From contig NZ_JAQTMS010000038.1 in the NCBI RefSeq assembly GCF_028714215.1, positions 1 through 51,845 on the forward strand: a stretch of 51,845 nt of DNA, read 5' to 3'. The notes under the pieces were generated by a model that saw nothing but the letters and a program-made list of their open reading frames with translations, was not told the DNA's origin and searched no databases. The stretch is from Rhodoferax sp. (GTDB lineage: Bacteria; Pseudomonadota; Gammaproteobacteria; Burkholderiales; Burkholderiaceae_C). The translations under genes were made by a program, and so were the position numbers. Each line of letters opens with the position of its first letter. Within the stretch, counting starts at the first letter, position 1. Shown piece after piece: positions 7,964 to 16,554 of the stretch.

Positions 7964-9022
7964 TCAGGCCGCTTCGTCGCAGGGGATCAGCCGGCTGGGC
8001 TGGATGCGCACGCCCACCGCATCGCCCGGCCGCGCGGCGTGATCGCGCCCTACATCGGCCGTCAGCGCGGGCTGGTCGGCCAGCGTCAGCGTGAGCTGCA
8101 CCCGGTCGCCCAAAAAGCTGCGCCGCGCAATGGTGGCCCGGCCCCAGCCGTCAGCCATGGCGCCCACCTCGATGTCTTCCGGGCGCACCAGCAGCGTGGC
8201 GTGGCTGGCCCAAGCGTCCGGGCATGGCAGCGCCTGCCCGCCCAGCGGCACCACGTGGCCGGCGCGCGCCAGCGCGTCGCGCTGAAGCCGGTTGACGCGA
8301 CCCAGAAAGCTCGCCACGAACGGGTGCCCCGGCGTGCGGTACAAGGTTTCGCCGTCGCCCACCTGCACGATGCGGCCGGCCTGCATCACGGCCAGCCGGT
8401 CGGCAATGGCCAGCGCCTCCTGCTGGTCGTGGGTGACGTAGATGGCGGTGATGTGCAGGCGGCGCAGCAGTTCGGCCAGCTCGTCGCGCAGCGATTCCTT
8501 GAGCTTGGCATCGAGCGCGGTCAGCGGTTCGTCCAGCAGCAAAACGCGCGGCCGCACCGCCACCGCGCGTGCCAGGGCCACGCGCTGGCGCTGGCCACCG
8601 GAGAGTTCCGCCGGACGCTTTTTCTCCAAGCCATTGAGGCGCACCAGGTCGACCAGTTCGCCGACGGTGCGCCGGCGCGTGGCTTCGTCGACGCCGCGAA
8701 TGCGCAAGCCGTAGCCGATGTTGGCTTCCACCGTCATCTGCGGAAACAGCGCGTAATGCTGGAACACCATGCCGATGCCGCGCTTCTCGATCGGCGTGGC
8801 GGTGACGTCGCTGTTGCCGAACAGCAGGCGGCTGCCGCTGTCGGGCGTCTCCAGCCCGGCGACGATGCGCAGCAAGGTGGTCTTGCCGCAGCCCGATGGC
8901 CCCAGCAAGGCCAGCACCTCGGCCGGCTCGACCCGCAGCGACGTGGGCTGCAGGCCGCGCGTGCCATCAGGGTAGGTCTTGGCGCAGTCGATGATGTCGA
9001 CGCGCGTGCGTTCAAATTCCAT
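7964..9022 (-). CDS. ABC importer ATP-binding protein (PotA/FbpC-like)
   Basis: A 352-residue ATPase. Walker A is GPSGCGKTT (41-49), the Q loop is MVFQHYALFP, the signature is LSGGQRQRVALARA, Walker B is VLLLDEP and the switch His is in IYVTHDQQEA. A C-terminal TOBE-like domain (about 240-350) contains LLVRPEDIEVG and RRSFLGDRVQL, as in importers for polyamines, iron or phosphonates. The start is ATG 9022; an in-frame TTG 12 bases upstream is less likely. It overlaps the upstream permease gene by 11 bases. Confidence 0.9.
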   Translation of the reverse strand: MEFERTRVDIIDCAKTYPDGTRGLQPTSLRVEPAEVLALLGPSGCGKTTLLRIVAGLETPDSGSRLLFGNSDVTATPIEKRGIGMVFQHYALFPQMTVEANIGYGLRIRGVDEATRRRTVGELVDLVRLNGLEKKRPAELSGGQRQRVALARAVAVRPRVLLLDEPLTALDAKLKESLRDELAELLRRLHITAIYVTHDQQEALAIADRLAVMQAGRIVQVGDGETLYRTPGHPFVASFLGRVNRLQRDALARAGHVVPLGGQALPCPDAWASHATLLVRPEDIEVGAMADGWGRATIARRSFLGDRVQLTLTLADQPALTADVGRDHAARPGDAVGVRIQPSRLIPCDEAA

Positions 9023-9809
9023 GGTGTCTTTCAATCAGGTTTCCGATCGCCTGCAAGCCCCATAGCACGGGCAGGATGACGAGCAGAAAGACCAAGGTGT
9101 AGGCGGAGCCGATTTCAATGCGCATCGAGGCGTAGCTGTCGGCCAGGCCCACCGGCAACGTGCGCGTCAACGGTGTATGCAGCATCCAGGTCAGGTTGAA
9201 TTCACCGACCGACAGCGTGAACACCATCAGGCTGCCAGCCACGATGGCGGGCAGCACCACCGGCACCAGAATGCCCAGGAAGCGCTGGGCAAAGCCGGCG
9301 CCCAGCGAGCTGGCGGCTTCTTCCAGCGCGCGCAACTCGTCGCGTGCAAATGCAGCGCCCACGGTGCGCACCATGAACGGCAGGGTGAACACCATGTGGC
9401 CGACCAGGATGAAGGCAAAGCTTTGGCGAAAACCCCGCATCTGGCCGTAAGCCAGAATCAGCGCCAGCGCGGTGGCCAGGCCCGGCACCGCGACCGGCAG
9501 CGTCAGCAATTCCTCGAACAGACGCGCCGAGCGCGACTTGCTGCGCGCCAGCGCATAAGCGCAGGGCACGCCGATCAACAGGTTGCCCAACACGCACAGC
9601 AGGCCCAGCGCCAGCGACCAGACCACCGTGCCGCCGTAACTGTCCAGCACCTCCTGCAGCCAGCGCAGCGTGAGGCCGCTACTTAGCCCCAGGCTGTAGT
9701 TGTTGACCAGACCGGCCAATACCGACAGCCCCAGCGGCGCCAGCATGAAGACGCTGACCAGGGCGGTCAGCGCCAGCAGCAGCGGTGAGCGTTGACGGGC
9801 AATGCTCAT
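9012..9809 (-). CDS. ABC importer inner-membrane permease 2
   Basis: A 265-residue PotC/FbpB-like permease with six predicted membrane helices. The coupling-helix (EAA) motif reads LRALEEAASSLGAGFAQRFL followed by GILVPVVLP. ATG 9809 is four bases after the stop of the first permease and is preferred to the longer in-frame start at 9857, which would overlap that gene. It forms a heterodimeric channel with permease 1 and is driven by the downstream ATPase. Confidence 0.88.
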   Translation of the reverse strand: MSIARQRSPLLLALTALVSVFMLAPLGLSVLAGLVNNYSLGLSSGLTLRWLQEVLDSYGGTVVWSLALGLLCVLGNLLIGVPCAYALARSKSRSARLFEELLTLPVAVPGLATALALILAYGQMRGFRQSFAFILVGHMVFTLPFMVRTVGAAFARDELRALEEAASSLGAGFAQRFLGILVPVVLPAIVAGSLMVFTLSVGEFNLTWMLHTPLTRTLPVGLADSYASMRIEIGSAYTLVFLLVILPVLWGLQAIGNLIERHHGI

Positions 9810-9813
9810 GCTA

Positions 9814-10635
9814 TCAAGCCCCCGCCGCCACCGGGCCGGCGGCCCGGCGCGCGGCAAACAAGGCCAGCCAGGTGATCAGGCCCAGCGTGATCGACAAGCT
9901 GGCCGCCAGCGCGAAGTTGGCGTAGTTGGTGAACTCGTTGTAGATCGTGATGGGCAACACCTCGAACTTGCTGGCCAGCGTGAAAGCAGTGCCGAAGGCG
10001 CCCATGGCAGTGGCAAACACGATCGCGCCGCAGGCCAGCGTGGTGGCGCCCAGCTCCGGCAGCCAGACGTCCCACACGACGCGCCAGCGCGAAGCGCCCA
10101 GCGAGCGCGAGGCCTCTTCCAGTTGCGCGTCCATCGCCGCCGCTGCCGCCGTGTAACTGGCAATCGCGCGCGGCAGTGAGAAATAGAGATAGGCTAGAAA
10201 CAGCCCCGTCAGGCCATAGGCAAAAGTGCTGCGGCCCAGGCCCAGCCAGTCGGTCAGGTCGGCCACCAAACCCTGGCGACCGCCCAGCAGAATGATGAAG
10301 AAGCCGATGATGACGCCGGGAAAAGACAGCGGCAGCGTCAGCAGCGACAGCAGCAATTGCCGGCCGCGAAAGCGATGCCGCGCCAGCGCAATGCCCACGG
10401 CCGCACCCAGCACCAAGGTGAGCAATGTCACCGCCACTGAAAGTCCCAGCGTGTTGAGCAGACTCTGCAGATAGCGGCTGTCGCTCAACACGGCGAAGTA
10501 AGTGCGCCAGCCGTTCTGCGCCGGCAGCACCAGCAGTTGCACGATTGGCAGCAGCCAGAAGGCGGCAAAGAAAGCGACGGCGGGCGCCGCGCAGGCCCCC
10601 AGCCAGCGCCGGGAGGAAAGACTGCCGGAATGCAT
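9814..10635 (-). CDS. ABC importer inner-membrane permease 1
   Basis: A 273-residue PotB-like permease with six membrane helices. The EAA motif is LEEASRSLGASRWRVVWDV followed by WLPELG. It lies 22 bases after the substrate-binding protein gene and four bases before permease 2, so all are one operon in the order binding protein, two permeases, ATPase and phosphodiesterase. The Ala-rich C-terminus (GPVAAGA) is short. Confidence 0.88.
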   Translation of the reverse strand: MHSGSLSSRRWLGACAAPAVAFFAAFWLLPIVQLLVLPAQNGWRTYFAVLSDSRYLQSLLNTLGLSVAVTLLTLVLGAAVGIALARHRFRGRQLLLSLLTLPLSFPGVIIGFFIILLGGRQGLVADLTDWLGLGRSTFAYGLTGLFLAYLYFSLPRAIASYTAAAAAMDAQLEEASRSLGASRWRVVWDVWLPELGATTLACGAIVFATAMGAFGTAFTLASKFEVLPITIYNEFTNYANFALAASLSITLGLITWLALFAARRAAGPVAAGA

Positions 10636-10657
10636 GTAGGGTCGCTTGCGCGCAGGC

Positions 10658-11662
10658 TTACTGCACTTGCTTCAGATAACGGTCGGAAAAGCCTTTTTGC
10701 GCCGCCGCCATCCGGGCATAGTCCACCGTTTTGGCACGCGCGTATTCGGCGGCCGGCAGGAAGCGTGATTTCACTTCGGCCGACATGGCGCTGGCGCGCA
10801 CCGGGCGCAGATAGGCATTGGCCCAGATCGCCTGGCCTTCGTCGGACAGCACAAAGTCAAGCACCTTGCGTCCGTTGTCGGCCTGCGGCCCCTTGGCCAC
10901 CAGGCTCATGACATACGGCACCACCAGGGTTCCCTCGACCGGGATCACGAACTGCACGTTCGCCTTGTCCTTGTACTTGGCGCGGTAGGCGTTGAAGTCG
11001 TAGTCCAGCAGGATCGCGATCTCGCCGGAGAGCACGCGCGCATAAGAGGTCTGCTTGGGCACGATCGGTTCGTTTTTCTGCAGCGCCTTGAAGTAGTCGA
11101 TGCCGGGGCCGAAATTGTCCAGCGTGCCGCCGCGCGCCTGGTTCACCGCCACCGCGCCGACATAACCGACGAAGGCCGAGGCCGGGTCCAGGTAACCGAT
11201 CAGACCTTTGTACTCGGGCTTGAGCAGGTCGGCCCAGGACTTGGGCACCGGCTTGCCCTTGAGCGCGTCGACATTGACCATGAAGCCCAACGTGCCTGAG
11301 TGAATGGTGAACCAGTGGCCTTGCGGGTCTTTCAGTCCGTCGGGAATGTCGTTCCAGGCGGCCGGCTTGTAGGCCGCAACGACGCCGTCTTTTTGCGCCT
11401 GAATGGCAAACGTGACGCCCAGGTAGGTCACGTCGGCGACCGGGCTGGCCTTCTCGGCCACCAGTTGCGCCAGCGACTGGCCGGAGTTCTTGTTGTCGGG
11501 TGGCACCGTGACGCCGGTCCTGGCCTTGATGGCGCGCAACTGGCTGCCCCAGTCGGCCCACTCCGGCGGGCAGTTGTAGCAAATGGCGGTTTGCGCCATC
11601 GCGGCAACACTGCCGGCCAGGCCCAGCGCCAGCAGGGCGCCGCGGGCAAATTTTTTCGACAT
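10658..11662 (-). CDS. ABC importer periplasmic substrate-binding protein (Fbp/PotD-like)
   Basis: A 334-residue protein with a signal peptide (SKKFARGALLALGLAGSV, cleavage near AMAQ|TA) and a type II periplasmic binding fold: VADVTYLGVTFAIQAQ, SGTLGFMVNVDALKGKPVP, PKSWADLLKPEYKG and VLSGEIAILLDYDFN. An unusual CYNC pair lies just after the signal peptide (ICYNCPPEW) and could form a disulfide. ATG 11662 starts the signal sequence; an earlier in-frame ATG would add a non-signal extension. The ligand is not clear from sequence; the phosphodiesterase at the end of the operon hints at a phosphate ester or phosphonate. Confidence 0.85.
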   Translation of the reverse strand: MSKKFARGALLALGLAGSVAAMAQTAICYNCPPEWADWGSQLRAIKARTGVTVPPDNKNSGQSLAQLVAEKASPVADVTYLGVTFAIQAQKDGVVAAYKPAAWNDIPDGLKDPQGHWFTIHSGTLGFMVNVDALKGKPVPKSWADLLKPEYKGLIGYLDPASAFVGYVGAVAVNQARGGTLDNFGPGIDYFKALQKNEPIVPKQTSYARVLSGEIAILLDYDFNAYRAKYKDKANVQFVIPVEGTLVVPYVMSLVAKGPQADNGRKVLDFVLSDEGQAIWANAYLRPVRASAMSAEVKSRFLPAAEYARAKTVDYARMAAAQKGFSDRYLKQVQ

Positions 11663-11877
11663 GATCTTCACGGCTGATTCCTTATGAGTGATTGCGGGAA
11701 GTTCGCTGAACTGCGGCTTCTTCATTTCGATTAAAAGACATTCGTGTGACGAGCAGATGACAGAACCCGCCAACAGAAACACCCTCCGTGGGGATGCAAG
11801 CCGCCTTGCGTCCGCGTAAACTTCGCCCGGTAATTCGAAATCTGCATTTCGTCGCGTCCCGATGGCGACTCCGGCCC

Positions 11878-11906
11878 CGAAGGCGTACCTTCGCAGCCTC
11901 TGCGAA
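11878..11906 (+). promoter_or_regulatory. Two overlapping, mutually exclusive hairpins before the RND operon
   Basis: Hairpin A (11878-11893) pairs CGAAGG with CCTTCG around a CGTA loop. Hairpin B (11890-11906) pairs TTCGCAG with CTGCGAA around CCT. They share bases 11890-11893, so only one can form at a time. The adaptor ATG is 20 bases downstream and its ribosome-binding site is weak. This could be a small attenuator or translation switch; transcription through the region is assumed. Confidence 0.4.
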
Positions 11907-11926
11907 AGCACTTGAAACGTACCATC

Positions 11927-13138
11927 ATGCCCATTCATCCCGCCCCTGCTCCCGAGCTGGCTGCCAGCCCTCTTCCCGGCCGTCGTCGTTGGGTCAAACT
12001 CACGCTGGCGGGCCTTTGCGTCGCCATCGCGATCGGCTCGCTGGTGGCCTGGCGGGTCAGTTCGGCCAAGAAGGAAGAGAAGAAACCGAACGCCCCGATC
12101 ACCCTGGAATTCGCGCCCGCCGACCTGACCCAGGTGGAGTTGCGCAGCCTGTCCCGGACGCTGCCGTTTTCCGGCTCGCTGTCGCCGGTCATTCAATCGA
12201 CGGTGAAGTCCAAGGTGTCGGGCGAAGTGCGACGGGTGCTGGCGCGCGAGGGCGAACGCGTCAACCAGGGACAGGTGCTGGCGCAGATCGACACCGCCGA
12301 TTTGCAGGCCCGGCTGGATGCCCAGGTGGCGGCGCTGGAAGAAGCCAAGGCGCGCTGGTCGATGGCCGACAAGAACCGCGAATCCAACCTGAAGCTGCTG
12401 CAGCAGAACTTCATTTCGCAAAATGCCTTCGACACCGCCAACAGCACGTTCGAGGCCAGTGCGGCCTCGGTGCGCTCGGCCGAGGCGCAGGTGCGTCTGG
12501 CGCGCTATGCCATGCAGGACGCCGTGGTGCGCGCGCCGGTCAGCGGCATCCTGGCCAGGAAGATGGTCAACAGCGGCGAGAAGGTGGGGCCTGACAGCCC
12601 CATGTTCAGCGTGGTCGATCTCAGCAAAATGGAAATCGAGGCGCCGGCGCCGACCTCGGAGATTCCAGCCATCCAGGTCGGGCAAATTGCGTCATTCCAG
12701 GTCGATGGTTTCGGCGAGCGTGTTTTTGAAGGCCGCGTGGAACGCATCAATCCGATGACCGAGGCGGGATCGCGTTCCGTCACCCTGTACCTGTCGGTCG
12801 CCAACCGTGACGGCGTGCTCAAGGGCGGCATGTTCGTCAAGGGTTTGCTGGTGCTGGCCAGGACCCCGGCAACCCCCGTGGTGCCGATCACCGCGCTGCG
12901 CGAGGACGCCGGCCAGAGCTATGTCTTCACGCTCGAAGGCGGCAGAATAGTCAGACACAACGTCACGCTGGGTCTGCGTGAAGAGTCGGCCGGGCTGGTG
13001 CAAGTCAAGAGCGGACTGGCAGCCGGCGTGCAGGTGGTCAGCGCGCGCATGGTGGGGCTCAAAGCCGGCGCCAGTGCGCTGCTGAAGGCGCCGCAAACCG
13101 CCCCCGCAGTGCCACCCAGCGCCGCCAAAGCCGGCTAG
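11927..13138 (+). CDS. RND efflux periplasmic adaptor (AcrA/MexE-like membrane fusion protein)
   Basis: A 403-residue protein anchored by one N-terminal membrane helix (about 28-48). The lipoyl half-motif VKSKVSGEVRRVLAREGERV is followed by an alpha-helical hairpin (about 115-190), the second lipoyl half (VVRAPVSGILARKMVNSGE) and beta-barrel and membrane-proximal domains (GLLVLARTPATPVVPITALR). It bridges the inner-membrane pump encoded 11 bases downstream and an outer-membrane channel that is not in this operon. ATG 11927 is used; TTG 11912 in the same frame is possible. The C-terminus is Ala/Pro-rich. Confidence 0.9.
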   Translation: MPIHPAPAPELAASPLPGRRRWVKLTLAGLCVAIAIGSLVAWRVSSAKKEEKKPNAPITLEFAPADLTQVELRSLSRTLPFSGSLSPVIQSTVKSKVSGEVRRVLAREGERVNQGQVLAQIDTADLQARLDAQVAALEEAKARWSMADKNRESNLKLLQQNFISQNAFDTANSTFEASAASVRSAEAQVRLARYAMQDAVVRAPVSGILARKMVNSGEKVGPDSPMFSVVDLSKMEIEAPAPTSEIPAIQVGQIASFQVDGFGERVFEGRVERINPMTEAGSRSVTLYLSVANRDGVLKGGMFVKGLLVLARTPATPVVPITALREDAGQSYVFTLEGGRIVRHNVTLGLREESAGLVQVKSGLAAGVQVVSARMVGLKAGASALLKAPQTAPAVPPSAAKAG

Positions 13139-13149
13139 GAGATCGGATC

Positions 13150-16100
13150 ATGTGGATCACCAAGACCAGCATCAAGCAGCCGGTTTTCGCCACCATGGTG
13201 ATGGTGGCGCTGCTGGTGCTGGGCATCTTTTCGTACAACCGGCTGCCGGTCGAACAGATGCCCAACGTCAGCAACCCCTATGTCTTCGTCTCGATCGCCT
13301 ACCCCGGCGCCTCGCCGGAGCAGGTTGAAAACGACCTCATCAAGCCGATCGAAAATGTGCTCAACACCGTCAACGGTGTCAAGAAGATTTACGCCACCAC
13401 GCGCGAGGGCGTGGGCTTTTTGCAAGCGGAATTCCGCTTGAGCACCGACATGGCGGCCGCGACCCAGGAAGTGCGCGACAAGGTGGCGCAGATCCGTCCC
13501 GGTTTCCCGCGCGAGGCAAAAGACCCGCTGGTCAGCCGCGCCGACTGGCAGGACCAGCAACCGGTGGTCAACCTGGCGGTGATCTCGGACCAGCACAACC
13601 CGCGCGAACTCTCCACCCTGACCGACCAGATCATCGTCAAGCGCCTGCAGAATGCGCCCGGCGTCGGCGCCGTCAACGTCAGCGGCAGCGTGGTGCGCCA
13701 GGTGCTGATCTACCTGAAGCCGGCGCAGATGCAGTCCCTCGGGGTCGGCGTCGACCAGGTGATTGCGGCGATCCAGGCCAGCAACCAGGACTTTCCCTCC
13801 GGCACCATCAGCAGCGGCGCCACCGAGCAACTGGTGCGGGTGGAAGGCAAGCTCAAGGAGCCCAAGGACTTCGAGAAAATCATCGTCACCCGCCAGGGCG
13901 GCGCGCCGGTCTATTTGCAGCAGGTGGCGCAAGTGGTCGATGGCGAACAGGAAGAAACCTCGATCGCCCGCATCAACGGTCAGCGCTCCATCGGCGTCGC
14001 TGTCTTCAAGGTGCAGGACGCCAATATCGTGGAGACCGGCGAAGGCGTGCGCCAGGCGGTTGAAGACCTGCGCAAGCTGCTGCCGCCGGGGGTCCAGATC
14101 AAGACCATCTATGCCACCTCGGACGGCATCAAGAGCTCGCTCGACAACGTCAAGGCGACGATTCTGGAAGGGGCCTTGCTGACGGTGCTGATCGTCTTCA
14201 TGTTCCTGCATTCGTGGCGCAGCACCATCATCACCGGGCTGACCTTGCCGATCGCGGTGCTGGCCACCTTCATCGCCTTGTACGCGTTCGGCTTCACGCT
14301 GAATTTTCTGACCCTGATGGCCTTGAGCCTGTGCATCGGGCTGCTGATCGACGACGCCATCGTGGTGCGCGAAAACATCGTGCGCCATCTGGGCATGGGC
14401 AAGAGCCACTTCCGGGCCGCCAACGAGGGCACCGAGGAAATCGGCCTGGCGGTGATGGCCACCACCTTTGCCATCATCGCGGTGTTTGTGCCGATCGCCT
14501 TCATGAGCGGCATCATCGGGCGCTACTTCCTGCAGTTCGGCATTACCGTGGCGGTGGCGGTGCTGGTTTCCCTGTTCGTCAGCTTCACACTGGACCCGAT
14601 GCTGTCCTCGATCTGGCTGGACCCGGCCGGCGACCGCTTCAAGCGCGCGCCCTGGCTGGGACGGCTGATGAACCGGGTCGAACAAGGGGTGCAGAAGGCG
14701 CACCGAATTTATGGCGCCCTGCTGAACTGGGCGCTGTTGCACCGGATCAAGGTGCTGCTGATCGCAACGGCCCTGTTCCTTGCCAGTTTCGCCATCGTGC
14801 CGCTGGTGGGCACCGAATTCGTGCCGGAGAACGACGAGGGCTTCATCTCCCTGCGGCTCAACACACCGATCGGCTCCAGCCTGGAATACACCGACGCCAA
14901 GGCGCATCAGGCGGAGGACGCCTTGAAGACCTTCCCCGAAATCGTGATCGCCGAAACCAATGTCGGCACCGACGACGGCAAGAACTACGCGCGCATCAAC
15001 CTGAAACTCTCCGAGCAGAAGATCACGCACCGGCGCTCGCAGAAGGAACTGGAAAAAGCGATTCGCGCCAAGCTCGCCAGCATCGCCGGCGTCGAACTCT
15101 CGGTCGGCTGGAACAAGCCGATCTTCATCTCGATCCTCGGGCCCGATGCGCAGAAACTCACCGAGTTGTCGCAGGGCGTGATGAAGGAAGTGGCCAAGAT
15201 CAAAGGCATCACCGACCTGGAAAGCAGCGAGCGCGGCGCCAACCCGACGCTGGCGATTCGCGTCAACAACGAACTGGCCAGCGACCTGGGCCTGAGCACG
15301 GCGCAGATCGGCCAGGCGCTGCGCCCGCTGATCGCCGGCGACACCATTTCGCACTGGCAAGCGGCCGACGGCCAGAACTACGACGTCAACGTGCGCTTGC
15401 CCAAATCCGGCCGGCGCATCGCCGGCGACCTGGGCGACCTGTACCTGACCAGCAGCCGCACTCATGCCGACGGCACGCCGCAGATGGTGCTGCTGCGCCA
15501 GGTGGCCGAGTTCGTCCCGACCTTCAGCGCGCAGCAGGTCAAGCGCATGGACCTGCAACGCCGCGTCTCGCTCTATGCCGGCGTCGAGGGCCGCCCTTCC
15601 GGCGACGCCGGCAGCGAGGTCGAGGCGCTGCTGAAAAAGATGGAGCCCGAGCTGCCGCCCGGCTACCGTTTCAACGTCGGCGGGCAAACGCAGGACATGA
15701 ACGAGTCGTTCAGCGCCATGCTGGCGGCGCTGGGCATGGCCGTCATCTTCATCTACCTGATCCTGGCCTCGCAGTTCGGCAGCTTTGTGCAGCCGCTGGC
15801 GATCATGGCATCCTTGCCGCTGGCCTTGATCGGCGTCTTTCTGGCGTTGCTGATCACCGGAACCACGCTCAATCTATTCTCCATGATCGGCTTCATCATG
15901 CTGATGGGGCTGGTGACCAAGAACGCCATCCTGCTGGTCGACTTCACGAACCAGGGCGTGCGCGAGGGCAAGTCGCGCAACCAGGCGATCTTCGATGCCG
16001 GCCAGGTGCGCCTGCGCCCGATCCTGATGACCACCCTGGCGATGGTCTTCGGCATGCTGCCGATGTCGCTGGGCCTGGGCGACGGCGGCCAGACGCAAGC

Positions 16101-16320
16101 GCCGATGGGCCGCGCCATCATCGGCGGCGTCATCACCTCCACCCTGCTGACCCTGGTGGTGGTGCCGGTGCTCTACACCTATCTGGACGCCTGGGGCGCC
16201 AAGGCCAAGGCCTGGTTCACCCGCAACGCACAGACCCCCAGCGACGCCGCGCCGCAGCCGCACGCCGGCGGCGGCAGCGGCGCCGACCCGGTGCTGTCGG
16301 ACAAGCATTCCGACTATTGA
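13150..16320 (+). CDS. RND multidrug efflux pump (AcrB/HAE1-like)
   Basis: A 1056-residue inner-membrane proton-driven exporter of the usual length. It begins MWITKTSIKQPVFATM with TM1, then a porter domain (IAYPGASPEQVENDLIKPIE). TM4 carries the paired acidic residues in CIGLLIDDAIVVRENI needed for proton relay. A second porter domain follows (GTEFVPENDEGFISLRLNTP) with the C-terminal TM bundle (GLVTKNAILLVDF). GGAG lies upstream of ATG 13150. The substrate cannot be read from sequence. An outer-membrane factor is missing from the operon, so the pump must borrow one. A REP-type repeat follows the stop. Confidence 0.92.
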   Translation: MWITKTSIKQPVFATMVMVALLVLGIFSYNRLPVEQMPNVSNPYVFVSIAYPGASPEQVENDLIKPIENVLNTVNGVKKIYATTREGVGFLQAEFRLSTDMAAATQEVRDKVAQIRPGFPREAKDPLVSRADWQDQQPVVNLAVISDQHNPRELSTLTDQIIVKRLQNAPGVGAVNVSGSVVRQVLIYLKPAQMQSLGVGVDQVIAAIQASNQDFPSGTISSGATEQLVRVEGKLKEPKDFEKIIVTRQGGAPVYLQQVAQVVDGEQEETSIARINGQRSIGVAVFKVQDANIVETGEGVRQAVEDLRKLLPPGVQIKTIYATSDGIKSSLDNVKATILEGALLTVLIVFMFLHSWRSTIITGLTLPIAVLATFIALYAFGFTLNFLTLMALSLCIGLLIDDAIVVRENIVRHLGMGKSHFRAANEGTEEIGLAVMATTFAIIAVFVPIAFMSGIIGRYFLQFGITVAVAVLVSLFVSFTLDPMLSSIWLDPAGDRFKRAPWLGRLMNRVEQGVQKAHRIYGALLNWALLHRIKVLLIATALFLASFAIVPLVGTEFVPENDEGFISLRLNTPIGSSLEYTDAKAHQAEDALKTFPEIVIAETNVGTDDGKNYARINLKLSEQKITHRRSQKELEKAIRAKLASIAGVELSVGWNKPIFISILGPDAQKLTELSQGVMKEVAKIKGITDLESSERGANPTLAIRVNNELASDLGLSTAQIGQALRPLIAGDTISHWQAADGQNYDVNVRLPKSGRRIAGDLGDLYLTSSRTHADGTPQMVLLRQVAEFVPTFSAQQVKRMDLQRRVSLYAGVEGRPSGDAGSEVEALLKKMEPELPPGYRFNVGGQTQDMNESFSAMLAALGMAVIFIYLILASQFGSFVQPLAIMASLPLALIGVFLALLITGTTLNLFSMIGFIMLMGLVTKNAILLVDFTNQGVREGKSRNQAIFDAGQVRLRPILMTTLAMVFGMLPMSLGLGDGGQTQAPMGRAIIGGVITSTLLTLVVVPVLYTYLDAWGAKAKAWFTRNAQTPSDAAPQPHAGGGSGADPVLSDKHSDY

Positions 16321-16337
16321 TGTTTGCGGAATTCACC

Positions 16338-16528
16338 AGTTGTCATTGCGGACTTGATCCGCAATCCATGCGAGTTGTCATTGCGGACCTGATCCGCAAT
16401 CCATGGATCCCGGGTCAAGCCCGGGATGACAGCTACCGGGCTGGGATGACAACTGTTGGCCCGGGATGACAACTACCGGGCCACGACGACAACTGGCGGG
16501 TCTGCATGACAACTGCCGGGCCGGTCCC
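16338..16528. repeat. REP-type palindromic repeat with five 20-bp tandem units
   Basis: Two 35-bp direct copies (16338-16372 and from 16373) each contain a short hairpin, TTGCGGACCTGATCCGCAA. A CCCGGGTCAAGCCCGGG palindrome follows (16409-16425). From 16421 to 16520 five exact-length 20-bp units repeat, with a core like ATGACAACTRCCGGG. The palindromic part recurs inverted at 18637-18690. It occupies the gap between the RND pump gene and the convergent outer-membrane protein gene and may terminate both transcripts. Confidence 0.8.
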
Positions 16529-16554
16529 GGACTTTGGCGGCTGCGGTCTGTTTT

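Noticed and set aside
13135..15687. 850-codon open frame antisense to the RND pump gene
   Set aside because: It is rich in His, Gln, Arg and Asp with no recognisable domain, as expected for the mirror frame of a G+C-rich gene. The plus-strand pump is complete and well conserved.
16421..16520. Tandem 20-bp units that could suggest a CRISPR array
   Set aside because: The units are contiguous without spacers, vary in sequence and no cas genes are near; this is a tandem expansion of a REP-type repeat.
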